From: Candidatus Margulisiibacteriota bacterium
GTDB taxonomy: Bacteria > Margulisbacteria > Riflemargulisbacteria > GWF2-35-9 > DYQY01
Assembly: GCA_028706105.1 (NCBI GenBank)
Contig: JAQWCF010000008.1
Coordinates: forward strand, 1-35,000
Reading direction: 5' to 3'
Length of the DNA stretch: 35,000 nt
The notes beneath the pieces are model-generated. The model had not been told where the DNA came from, did not search any database, and saw only the letters and a list, made by a program, of their open reading frames with translations. Position 1 is the first letter of the stretch. The number at the start of each line of letters is the position of its first letter. Positions 8,179 to 14,666 of this stretch are shown piece after piece. Made by a program: the position numbers and the translations under genes.

Positions 8179-8454
8179 TTACCAACGGTTGTTTGTTGGG
8201 CGTTCTTCTTTAGGTTTAGCTAAAGATACCTTTAAGTCTCTTCCGCCTAAATCTTTACCATTAAATGATTTGATTACAGCGTTAGCTTCTTCTTCTGAAC
8301 TCATTTCAACAAATCCAAATCCTTTTGAACGATTTGTTTCTCTATCCATGATTACATTAGCAGATACTACCTTGCCAGCTTCTGAAAATAATTCTGTGAT
8401 AGAATCATTAGTTGCTGAAAATGGTAGATTTCCTACGTATAGTTTATTTTGCAT
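8179..8454 (-). CDS. Single-RRM RNA-binding protein 2
   Basis: 91 residues, a paralogue of the protein at 3085-3327. RNP2 LYVGNL (5-10) and RNP1 KGFGFVEM (44-51) are intact, with the intervening MDRETNRSKGFGF segment nearly the same as the first copy. The tail is slightly longer and charged (AKPKEERPTNNRW). Expected to bind single-stranded RNA in the cytoplasm. A strong AAAGGAG lies 6-7 bases before the ATG. Promoter, structured leader and terminator show a self-standing transcription unit. The two copies differ in leader and tail and may answer to different conditions. Confidence 0.95.
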   Translation of the reverse strand: MQNKLYVGNLPFSATNDSITELFSEAGKVVSANVIMDRETNRSKGFGFVEMSSEEEANAVIKSFNGKDLGGRDLKVSLAKPKEERPTNNRW

Positions 8455-8494
8455 ATTTTTTCTCCTTTCTTAATAATTAACAGACTTTAGACTA

Positions 8495-8507
8495 CGCACA
8501 GAGTGCG
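8495..8507 (-). other. Small hairpin in the leader of RRM gene 2
   Basis: CGCAC-AGA-GTGCG, a 5-bp GC-rich stem in otherwise AT-rich sequence, about 40 bases before the start codon and inside the predicted leader. It could act in leader-level control or mRNA stability. Confidence 0.4.
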
Positions 8508-8538
8508 GTAAATTTTAAGAGAAATAATTAGGGGGAAA

Positions 8539-8566
8539 ATTTTAACAATCACAAGAACCATGTAAA
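8539..8566 (-). promoter_or_regulatory. Promoter of RRM gene 2
   Basis: Minus strand TTTACA (8566-8561), 16-base spacer, TAAAAT (8544-8539). The predicted start near 8532 leaves a leader of about 77 bases. Confidence 0.5.
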
Positions 8567-8668
8567 AAATATCTATAACTAATTCTATTATTCTAAGTAC
8601 TATTTTGGGTTATTGTATATCCTTTTTTTTATCTTGGCTAGTATTATTTTTTTATTTAATCTATTAAT

Positions 8669-10087
8669 TTATAATAATGGTTTGCCAAGACGTGCTAAGC
8701 CATCTCGAAGTTTGATTAGTAAGTGGCGACTATCAACAAAAGATAAGTCTATTTTTTTAGCAATAAGCTTTTTTTCTTGAAAAGTAGCATTTAGCTCTTT
8801 AGCGAGTTTGGTTGAATAGCATTCTAGATTAAATTCATAATTTAGCCTTAAGCTACGCTGATCCCAATTAGCAGAACCAATAAAACACCAGAAATCATCT
8901 ACCACCATAAATTTGCTGTGATCAAAGGGAGCGGCTCCTAAATAAACTTCACTCCAATTTAGTATTTGCCACATTTGAGCCATAGCGGCCCATTGTACCA
9001 AGCGAAAATTATTTTTTTCTGGTATCATAATTGTTATTTTCACGCCACGTCTTGAAGCACTTTTAAGCGCAGAAATGAGCGTACTGTCAGGGAGAAAATA
9101 GGGGGACTGAATAGTGATTGATGACCTTGAACAGCTGATAGCTCCTAGAATAGTATCTCTTAATTGGTCAGAACCATCGTCTGGACCATCGCTAATGCCT
9201 CTGGCTGGGATATTTCCTGCGGCCTTGATGGTGGGAAACCATTCGGGAGTGGTTAGCTCCTCATTTGTTATATATGCCCAGTCGAGCACAAAGGTTTCTT
9301 GTAAATGTCTAACGACAGGCCCCTCAATTTTAAAGTGAATATCTTGAATGGGGTTTTTAGGATTATTTGCTTGTATAGAAAAACGACTGAGGTTCATTCC
9401 TCCGGTAAAACCTATTTTCCCGTCAATAACAATAATTTTTTTATGATTTCTTAGGTTTAAATACTGTGTTTTCCAGGGGAGAAGGGTCGGATTAAATAAA
9501 TGGACGCGAATATTGTTCTTTTTCAAGAGCTTAAACATACTAGGTAAGGAATAGAAGGCCCCTACACCATCAATAAAAACATTGACTATAACGCCTCTTT
9601 TCTTCGCTTGAATGAGTGCTTGGAGAAAAGGGTGGCAAGTTTCATGGCCATCAAAAATGTAAGAACAGAGGTTTATGGAGTGTTTAGCTTGTCCCATTGC
9701 TGTAAGAATCGCTGGATACGCTTCATCTCCATTTTTATATAAACTAATAGCGTTTCCGGGTAATAATGGAGTGAATATTATTTTGTCTACAATTTTTTCT
9801 ATTTGTTGTAAATGTTTTTTAGTTATAGGTACATTTTTATTTGCGAAAGGGCATTCTTCTTGGTTTGGTAATCGAAGTTGTTTAGTTTTTAGGGTATTTT
9901 TTAAAACTTTTTTCTTTACTCTATTAATACCAAATAAAAAATAAGCCACAATTCCAAAGAAAGGATAGATAAAAATAAACAAAATCCAGTTTAGAGCAGA
10001 GCTGGCACTCCTTTTGTTTAAAATAACATGGCTGATTGCGAAAATCGCCAAGGTAATGTGAATAAAAATTATTAATCTTGCAAGCAT
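8669..10087 (-). CDS. cls: Cardiolipin synthase (phospholipase D superfamily)
   Basis: 472 residues. Two transmembrane helices at the N-terminus (about 3-20 and 31-52; PLDc_N type) anchor two phospholipase-D catalytic halves. The HKD motifs are H215-x-K217-x4-D222 (HKKIIVIDG) and H390-x-K392-x4-D397 (HSKFMVVDD), each followed by the usual GGMN and GSAN serine/asparagine turns. It should join two phosphatidylglycerols into cardiolipin and glycerol at the inner membrane. I chose the ATG at 10087 rather than 10117 because a TATAAT box lies 6 bases upstream of 10087 and would be inside the longer reading. Monocistronic; divergent from the TspO-like gene. Confidence 0.94.
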   Translation of the reverse strand: MLARLIIFIHITLAIFAISHVILNKRSASSALNWILFIFIYPFFGIVAYFLFGINRVKKKVLKNTLKTKQLRLPNQEECPFANKNVPITKKHLQQIEKIVDKIIFTPLLPGNAISLYKNGDEAYPAILTAMGQAKHSINLCSYIFDGHETCHPFLQALIQAKKRGVIVNVFIDGVGAFYSLPSMFKLLKKNNIRVHLFNPTLLPWKTQYLNLRNHKKIIVIDGKIGFTGGMNLSRFSIQANNPKNPIQDIHFKIEGPVVRHLQETFVLDWAYITNEELTTPEWFPTIKAAGNIPARGISDGPDDGSDQLRDTILGAISCSRSSITIQSPYFLPDSTLISALKSASRRGVKITIMIPEKNNFRLVQWAAMAQMWQILNWSEVYLGAAPFDHSKFMVVDDFWCFIGSANWDQRSLRLNYEFNLECYSTKLAKELNATFQEKKLIAKKIDLSFVDSRHLLIKLRDGLARLGKPLL

Positions 10088-10093
10088 ATTCTT

Positions 10094-10099
10094 ATTATA
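10094..10099 (-). promoter_or_regulatory. -10 box directly before cls (leaderless candidate)
   Basis: Minus-strand TATAAT followed by six bases (AAGAAT) and the ATG. No Shine-Dalgarno can fit, which predicts a leaderless message. Confidence 0.55.
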
Positions 10100-10206
10100 T
10101 ACCAGATTATATAACATAATGAAAATGAAGGATTATTATTTGGGATTTTTGAATAAAAAGAAGATAAATTTAATTTATTAAGTTTTATAATTTTTAGAGA
10201 GGAATA

Positions 10207-10236
10207 TTGGAATATTTTAGTTATTAGCTTTATAAT
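10207..10236 (+). promoter_or_regulatory. Promoter of the TspO-like gene
   Basis: TTGGAA (10207-10212), 18-base spacer, TATAAT (10231-10236). The start near 10243 leaves a leader of about 22 bases carrying GGGAGG (10251-10256), 8 bases before the ATG. A conventional contrast to the leaderless cls promoter on the other strand. Confidence 0.65.
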
Positions 10237-10264
10237 TAAAAAAAAGTTCTGGGAGGATAGTATT

Positions 10265-11026
10265 ATGAAAAATAAAACAATGTTGATGGCTTTAAGCGTT
10301 CTCACCTTTTTGTTTATGCTAACGCTCAATGCCTTAGCCAATATTTTGCCAATTAATGGTTATAACACTGGTCAACTTTCTGATATGTACCCTAATTTAT
10401 TCGTTCCAGCAGGAATTACTTTTTCAATTTGGGGATTAATTTATATAGCGCTTATATTGTTTATCTATGGTTTATATAAGCTAAAACTTTCAGAAGAAAA
10501 GGGATTTATGAATATCTCAATTCTGTTTAGTATTAGTAATTTGTTGAACGGCTGCTGGATTTTGGCCTGGCATTATAAGTTTGTATTTATTTCCTTAATA
10601 ATAATGATTTTGCTTCTTATTACCTTATCTGCGATGTATTCATCAGTCAAAAAACTTAATAACAGTAAGGGTGTCTTTCTTGTAAAGTCAGCTACAAGCT
10701 TGTATCTTGGCTGGATATCCTTAGCTACTGTTGCCAATTTTTCTGCTTTTTTGGTGAATATAGGATGGAATAGGTTTGGTTTTAGCGAGGTATTTTGGAC
10801 TTTATTTATGATTATAGTTGTTTTGGGTTTAACTATAGTTTTCTTATTAAGAGAAAAGGATATAGTTTTTTCTCTGGTTGTCTTGTGGGCATATTGGGGG
10901 ATTGTTATTAAAAGATTAGCAACAGTTCCAGTTTATAATCAAATAGTTATTACCACAGAATTATCAATGGTAGTTGTTTTTGTTTTAATGCTATTAACAG
11001 TCTTGAGGTTATTTAAAAAATCATAA
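10265..11026 (+). CDS. TspO/MBR-related tryptophan-rich membrane protein
   Basis: 253 residues, almost all in hydrophobic segments (six to eight helices). Text such as PAGITFSIWGLIYIALI, LLNGCWILAWHY and SLYLGWISLATVANFSAFL resembles the tryptophan-rich sensory protein family in its longer form (YtaB of Bacillus). Members are membrane proteins often linked to porphyrin or stress responses, but the role of this long branch is not established. The start is supported by GGGAGG at 8 bases. It probably heads a short operon with the DUF2141 protein (stop next to the start of that frame) and the pyrimidine-dimer glycosylase. Confidence 0.6.
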   Translation: MKNKTMLMALSVLTFLFMLTLNALANILPINGYNTGQLSDMYPNLFVPAGITFSIWGLIYIALILFIYGLYKLKLSEEKGFMNISILFSISNLLNGCWILAWHYKFVFISLIIMILLLITLSAMYSSVKKLNNSKGVFLVKSATSLYLGWISLATVANFSAFLVNIGWNRFGFSEVFWTLFMIIVVLGLTIVFLLREKDIVFSLVVLWAYWGIVIKRLATVPVYNQIVITTELSMVVVFVLMLLTVLRLFKKS

Positions 11027-11043
11027 AACATATTTTTTTATTT

Positions 11044-11406
11044 TTGCTATCTTTATCTTTTGGTGTAAACATTTCTGGAGATATAATTAGATTATCTGGA
11101 AAACATCCAGTAGTTGTTAATCTTTATAATTTGGAAAGCTGGGCAAAGAATACGCCTTTCAGGCAGTTAGTTGTCCCAACAGAAATAGTAGGAAAGACCT
11201 TTAAGTTCGAAGTTCCTACCGGAGATTATGGGATAGTTGTTATTGAAGATAAAGACAGGAACGGGAAGTTAAGCTTTGGTCTTTTTGGTCCTTCTGAGCC
11301 AGCAAAGGTTTATAATTTAGATAAAATAGTTTTTGGCCCACCTGATTTTAATGATTTTAAGTTTAGCGTTACTTCAGACATAAAAGATTTAACTATAAAG
11401 TTTTAA
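11044..11406 (+). CDS. DUF2141-like small exported protein (true start probably upstream at a non-standard codon)
   Basis: 120 residues from the first conventional start, a TTG. The body reads as DUF2141: an N-terminal beta region (PVVVNLYNL), then PTGDYGIVVIEDKDRNGKL and FGPSEPAKVYN, close to the family's P-x-G-x-Y...D-x-N-x-NGKL pattern. Members are small exported proteins of unknown role. The open frame extends upstream to the stop of the TspO-like gene and reads IIKHIFLFLLSLSFG, a good signal peptide that begins at ATC (11020) or ATA (11023) with no ATG, GTG or TTG. The ATA overlaps the TAA of the preceding gene. Start codon uncertain; family call moderate. Confidence 0.65.
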   Translation: MLSLSFGVNISGDIIRLSGKHPVVVNLYNLESWAKNTPFRQLVVPTEIVGKTFKFEVPTGDYGIVVIEDKDRNGKLSFGLFGPSEPAKVYNLDKIVFGPPDFNDFKFSVTSDIKDLTIKF

Positions 11407-11408
11407 TA

Positions 11409-11861
11409 ATGAGACTTTGGAGTATTCATCCTTCATATTTAGATTCAATTGGCTTAGTGGCTTTATGGCGGGAGGCTTTGTTAGCACAAAAAGTGTTGCA
11501 AGGTGAAACAAAAGGATACAAAAACCATCCTCAGCTTATCCGTTTTAAGGAAGCCGACAATTCATTAGAAGCAATAGGTTCTTATCTACAAACCATCTGG
11601 GACGAAGCCAAAACACGAGGCTATTCTTTTGATAAATCAAAGATATTTCTATGTAATAAACTAACTCGGTTGCCAATCACAGATGGGCAATTAAAAATAG
11701 AGTTTAATTGGTTATGTGAAAAGCTCAAAAAACGTTCTCCTGAAAAACATAGTTCTCTTTTATTTGTTAAGGAAGTTGAACCAAATTCTATGTTTGATGT
11801 TTGCCATGGTCCAAAAGCTTTTTGGGAAAAAGCTTTTTTAGCAGCAATTCCCGAAGTTTAA
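11409..11861 (+). CDS. Pyrimidine dimer DNA glycosylase family protein (Pyr_excise, DenV-related)
   Basis: 150 residues. The opening MRLWSIHPSYLDSIGLVALW, then REALLAQKVLQGETKGY and the HPQLIRF segment, matches the bacterial branch of the Pyr_excise family, whose phage member T4 endonuclease V cuts at UV-induced pyrimidine dimers. Expected to be a small soluble DNA repair enzyme; activity of the bacterial branch is inferred from the family. The ATG comes 2 bases after the DUF2141 stop, so it is probably co-transcribed, although no strong ribosome site is seen. Convergent with the small unknown gene at 11863. Confidence 0.8.
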   Translation: MRLWSIHPSYLDSIGLVALWREALLAQKVLQGETKGYKNHPQLIRFKEADNSLEAIGSYLQTIWDEAKTRGYSFDKSKIFLCNKLTRLPITDGQLKIEFNWLCEKLKKRSPEKHSSLLFVKEVEPNSMFDVCHGPKAFWEKAFLAAIPEV

Positions 11862-11862
11862 T

Positions 11863-12138
11863 TTAAATATAGTCTAGTAAATAAAAACCTTTTATTTTGT
11901 CATATTTTAACCAACCAGACCCACTGTTCTCAACTGCTTGGATGTGTTTTTTGATAACTTTGGCGTCTAGCTTAATTCCTCTATACTGCGGTCCAGTAAA
12001 GAGACGTTGGAAAGACAATTTATCTACTTCAGAAGCATCGACTAGTTTGCAATAAGTTTGGACATTATCAACTCTTGAGTAAGATGCCAAGATGTCTTTG
12101 ATTCGCTCGGATTGGGTAGGGATATCTGTTAATTGCAT
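11863..12138 (-). CDS. Small protein of unknown function
   Basis: 91 residues, soluble, one cysteine, no motif I recognise. AGGAG lies 11 bases before the ATG, and a TATACT box on the minus strand near 12175 supplies a possible promoter. The sequence is well mixed (charged and hydrophobic residues alternate), so it looks like a folded protein rather than random frame. Only one base separates its end from the convergent glycosylase gene. Confidence 0.6.
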   Translation of the reverse strand: MQLTDIPTQSERIKDILASYSRVDNVQTYCKLVDASEVDKLSFQRLFTGPQYRGIKLDAKVIKKHIQAVENSGSGWLKYDKIKGFYLLDYI

Positions 12139-12279
12139 GTTTTATTAAACTCCTGATTATTTATTTAATAAGTATAGCAAAAGAATGACAATAAAAATAT
12201 TAATACTATTAATTTAAATTAACATATGTGCAGGCGTGGGTAATGTTGTGATCCAAAAGACTTCTTTTTTATAATTCTT

Positions 12280-12924
12280 CTAATTATCTGTGCTTGCATC
12301 AAATCTTTTATTTGATAATCCAATCAACCCTCGAAGCAATCCATGCAGGATAGCAATTGGTAAAAACAAAATACCCAGAATTAACATTCCCATTTCGTAA
12401 AACAAGGAGCTGTCTTTGTATGTTTTCCCATGCAGTCGGGACAGAAATGCGCTAAAGGGTATTCCATAGATATTTCCAGCAATCATTATTTGGGCTGCTG
12501 AAAGAATAATTTGTGCTGTTTCTTCCCCGTATTCCTTCACAATAGAATCATAAGAATATTTTTTGGGAAAGCCTCTTGAATCAGCAAAGTGTTGGGCAAA
12601 CATTATGGCTTTTGCTTCTTCAGGCTTAATAAAATTATCAGCTCCGCTTAGAAAACTACTTATTTCTTCATTGCTCATGCCTTGTTGTAACGCCATTTTT
12701 GTATGCTGATAGGAACAAGCTGCGCAACCATTTACTTCGGTTACAGCTAGTTGTAACCGTTCTATAAAATGCTTATTAACTAATTTGCTTTTATTGTTCT
12801 TAATTAATTTTGCTATAGCTCTTGGAGCAAAAACAAAAGAACGATACATTTCCAATAAACTGAACTTTCGCTTAAATTCATTTTTATGAACTACTGCTTC
12901 TGACAATGTGAGATTCTTTTTCAT
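12280..12924 (-). CDS. AhpD / carboxymuconolactone decarboxylase-family protein with a membrane tail
   Basis: 214 residues. The CxxC-x3-H motif C67-x2-C70-x3-H74 (NGCAACSYQH) is the peroxidatic/resolving cysteine pair of AhpD-like alkylhydroperoxidases. After the all-helical domain (about 20-165) comes a hydrophobic stretch (about 178-198, MLILGILFLPIAILHGLL) not found in ordinary AhpD, suggesting a membrane anchor. Likely a thiol-dependent peroxidase or disulfide reductase; substrate unknown. The ATG has AAGGAAGAG 8-9 bases upstream. Monocistronic, divergent from the release-factor-like gene. Confidence 0.8.
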   Translation of the reverse strand: MKKNLTLSEAVVHKNEFKRKFSLLEMYRSFVFAPRAIAKLIKNNKSKLVNKHFIERLQLAVTEVNGCAACSYQHTKMALQQGMSNEEISSFLSGADNFIKPEEAKAIMFAQHFADSRGFPKKYSYDSIVKEYGEETAQIILSAAQIMIAGNIYGIPFSAFLSRLHGKTYKDSSLFYEMGMLILGILFLPIAILHGLLRGLIGLSNKRFDASTDN

Positions 12925-12978
12925 GTACTTGCTCTTCCTTTTTATTTAAATTTATTTTATTAGAATCTAATACTACTC

Positions 12979-12984
12979 TATAAT
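12979..12984 (+). promoter_or_regulatory. -10 box directly before the release-factor-like gene (leaderless candidate)
   Basis: A perfect TATAAT, then 7 bases (TAGTATT), then ATG at 12992. No Shine-Dalgarno. Confidence 0.55.
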
Positions 12985-12991
12985 TAGTATT

Positions 12992-13408
12992 ATGCCAGAA
13001 CAAACTATTATAAGTATAACAAAACTGAATAAATTAAAATTAAGAATGGAAACTTTAGGCATTAAAGAACAAGATCTTGTTGAGAAGTTCATCTTAGGCT
13101 CGGGAAGCGGAGGTCAAAAAGTCAACAAAACAGCTTCTACTGTTTATCTTAAATATCTCCCAACTGGCGAAGAGGTGAAGTGTGGGGAAGAGCGTTCGCG
13201 GGCAATTAATCGATTTTTAGCACGCAGAATATTATGTGATGTAATTGAAAAAAAAATCTTAGGTAAAGAATCTAAAAAACAACAAGATATAGAAAAAATA
13301 AGACGACAAAAAAACCGTAGATCTAGAAAAGCTAAAGAGAAGGTTCTTTTATTCAAACGCAAAACATCTGAAAAGAAACAAAATAGAAAAATAACTAATG
13401 ATGATTAA
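12992..13408 (+). CDS. GGQ-domain peptide chain release factor-like protein
   Basis: 138 residues. It keeps the catalytic GGQ loop (G40-G41-Q42 within GSGSGGQKVNKTAS) of class I release factors but lacks the codon-recognition domains. A long basic tail (about 85-138, rich in Lys and Arg) follows. This is the plan of ribosome-rescue hydrolases such as ArfB/YaeJ and mitochondrial C12orf65 (mtRF-R), which free peptides from stalled ribosomes; the text looks closer to the C12orf65-like branch, but this is a judgement by eye. The role is therefore probably release of nascent chains from stalled or split ribosomes. It has no ribosome site and a -10 box 7 bases upstream. Monocistronic. Confidence 0.85.
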   Translation: MPEQTIISITKLNKLKLRMETLGIKEQDLVEKFILGSGSGGQKVNKTASTVYLKYLPTGEEVKCGEERSRAINRFLARRILCDVIEKKILGKESKKQQDIEKIRRQKNRRSRKAKEKVLLFKRKTSEKKQNRKITNDD

Positions 13409-13508
13409 CTTGTAGTGCTTTTAAAGCATAATCCTTGAAACATTCTTTCTTGCTTTTTATCTTCAGTTGGGGCATCCTTATTGAAAACATTATAAGGAGT
13501 TTAGTTAT

Positions 13509-14291
13509 ATGAGGCATGTATTTTTGTCTATGGTAATAATATTGGGAAGTTTTTTGTACGCTGATTCGAGTTGGCAAACAAAAGCAGATGTTAGGTTTAA
13601 TCTTTCGCAGACTGCTTATGACAATTGGAAAGATGGTGGTGAAAATACTTGGATTTGGCAGTTAGGTTTTCTGGGAAGTCACGATCAAATCAAACCTGAA
13701 ACTAATTGGAAAAATAGCTTAAAGGTCAATTATGGCCAGAGTCGTCAAGGATCGGAAGAAATCAGAAAATCCAGCGACGAATTGCGTTTCATTTCTGTAT
13801 ATTCATGGAAAAAAAGTAACGTTTATGCCGCTTTCAATTTGTTGTCTCAAATTTCTGAAGGCAAAGATTATAGTGGGCTTACGCCGGCATTGGTTTCTTT
13901 TGCCTTTGATCCTTTGTATTTAACGGAAAGTTTAGGGTATGAAACCTTGCTATTAAATGCTATTACTACACGAGTTGGGGTTGCGTTAAAACAAACAATT
14001 GCCAATAAAACCTCCTTGACGTCTAGTAAGTCTGAATTTGGTGTTGAGTTTGTGACAGAATTTGCTCATAAACTGACTGAAACAGTATCTTATGCCACTA
14101 CTTTACAGCTATTTTCACAATTGAAGTCAGTAGATCAGATTGATGTTTATTGGGATAATGATGTAAAGGGAAAATTAACTTCAGATTTGAACTGGATATT
14201 CAACATTAATTTGAAATATAACAAAGACGTATCTTCAATAGTTCAATTAAAGCAAACGTTTGCGTTGCAATATTTATTTTCTTTGATATAA
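13509..14291 (+). CDS. DUF3078-family outer-membrane beta-barrel protein
   Basis: 260 residues with a cleavable signal peptide (MRHVFLSMVIILGSFLYA, cut before DSS). The mature protein alternates polar and hydrophobic residues like beta strands and ends in an aromatic/hydrophobic strand (TFALQYLFSLI). FNLSQTAYDNWKDGGENTW (about 31-49) is the typical opening of DUF3078 proteins, common in Bacteroidetes, whose role is unknown. It supports an outer membrane in this organism. The ATG has AAGGAG 9 bases upstream. Monocistronic. Confidence 0.8.
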   Translation: MRHVFLSMVIILGSFLYADSSWQTKADVRFNLSQTAYDNWKDGGENTWIWQLGFLGSHDQIKPETNWKNSLKVNYGQSRQGSEEIRKSSDELRFISVYSWKKSNVYAAFNLLSQISEGKDYSGLTPALVSFAFDPLYLTESLGYETLLLNAITTRVGVALKQTIANKTSLTSSKSEFGVEFVTEFAHKLTETVSYATTLQLFSQLKSVDQIDVYWDNDVKGKLTSDLNWIFNINLKYNKDVSSIVQLKQTFALQYLFSLI

Positions 14292-14437
14292 AAACAAATT
14301 TCTATTTAGTTTATTGAAAGTAAGTCTAATGTGGCTAGTTTACAATAAAAAGCTTCATCTAAGTGACTTCAAAGGATAAGAGAAAAGAATTAGGAGAAAG
14401 AAAATTAAAAAGCTTATAGTAATGCGTTTTTTTAATT

Positions 14438-14513
14438 TGGCTCCCCGGTGCGGATTCGAACCACAGACCCATTGGTTAACAGCCAATTGCTCTACCAGCT
14501 GAGCTACCAGGGA
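14438..14513 (-). tRNA. tRNA-Asn(GTT)
   Basis: 76-base cloverleaf on the minus strand. Acceptor TCCCTGG pairs with CCGGGGA (one G-U), discriminator G, encoded CCA. D arm GCTC...GAGC; anticodon stem ATTGG/CCAAT around CTGTTAA, giving anticodon GTT; T arm TGTGG-TTCGAAT-CCGCA. Compared with E. coli tRNA-Asn the ends (TCC...GGAGCCA) agree. Confidence 0.97.
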
Positions 14514-14525
14514 ACACTGTGCAAT

Positions 14526-14554
14526 ATTTAACTATATAAATTAAGTATCGTCAA
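14526..14554 (-). promoter_or_regulatory. Promoter of tRNA-Asn
   Basis: Minus-strand TTGACG (14554-14549), 17-base spacer, TTAAAT (14531-14526). The start would fall about 6 bases before the mature tRNA 5' end. Confidence 0.5.
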
Positions 14555-14563
14555 TAAGTTGAA

Positions 14564-14602
14564 ATGAGCATATTTTTGTTGTTGAAAGAAAAATATGCTC
14601 AT
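14564..14602. promoter_or_regulatory. Perfect 14-bp inverted repeat between divergent promoters
   Basis: The arms ATGAGCATATTTTT and AAAAATATGCTCAT are separated by 11 bases. The repeat fills the gap between the -35 box of tRNA-Asn (14549-14554) and the -35 box of the first histidine kinase (14609-14614). It is not placed like a terminator of an annotated gene; a regulator-binding site is the likelier reading. Confidence 0.5.
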
Positions 14603-14608
14603 AAGCCT

Positions 14609-14636
14609 TTGTCATTGTAACTGTCTGTTGTAAAAT
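14609..14636 (+). promoter_or_regulatory. Promoter of the histidine kinase operon
   Basis: TTGTCA (14609-14614), 16-base spacer, TAAAAT (14631-14636). The start near 14643 gives a leader of about 24 bases. The inverted repeat ends 7 bases upstream of the -35 box. Confidence 0.6.
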
Positions 14637-14666
14637 AAAAATACATCCTGTTGGGAAGTGGGAACG

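Noticed and set aside
3085-8454. The paired RRM genes as part of a mobile element
   Set aside because: They are 5 kb apart, with ordinary housekeeping genes between, and no terminal repeats or transposase; simple paralogy is enough.
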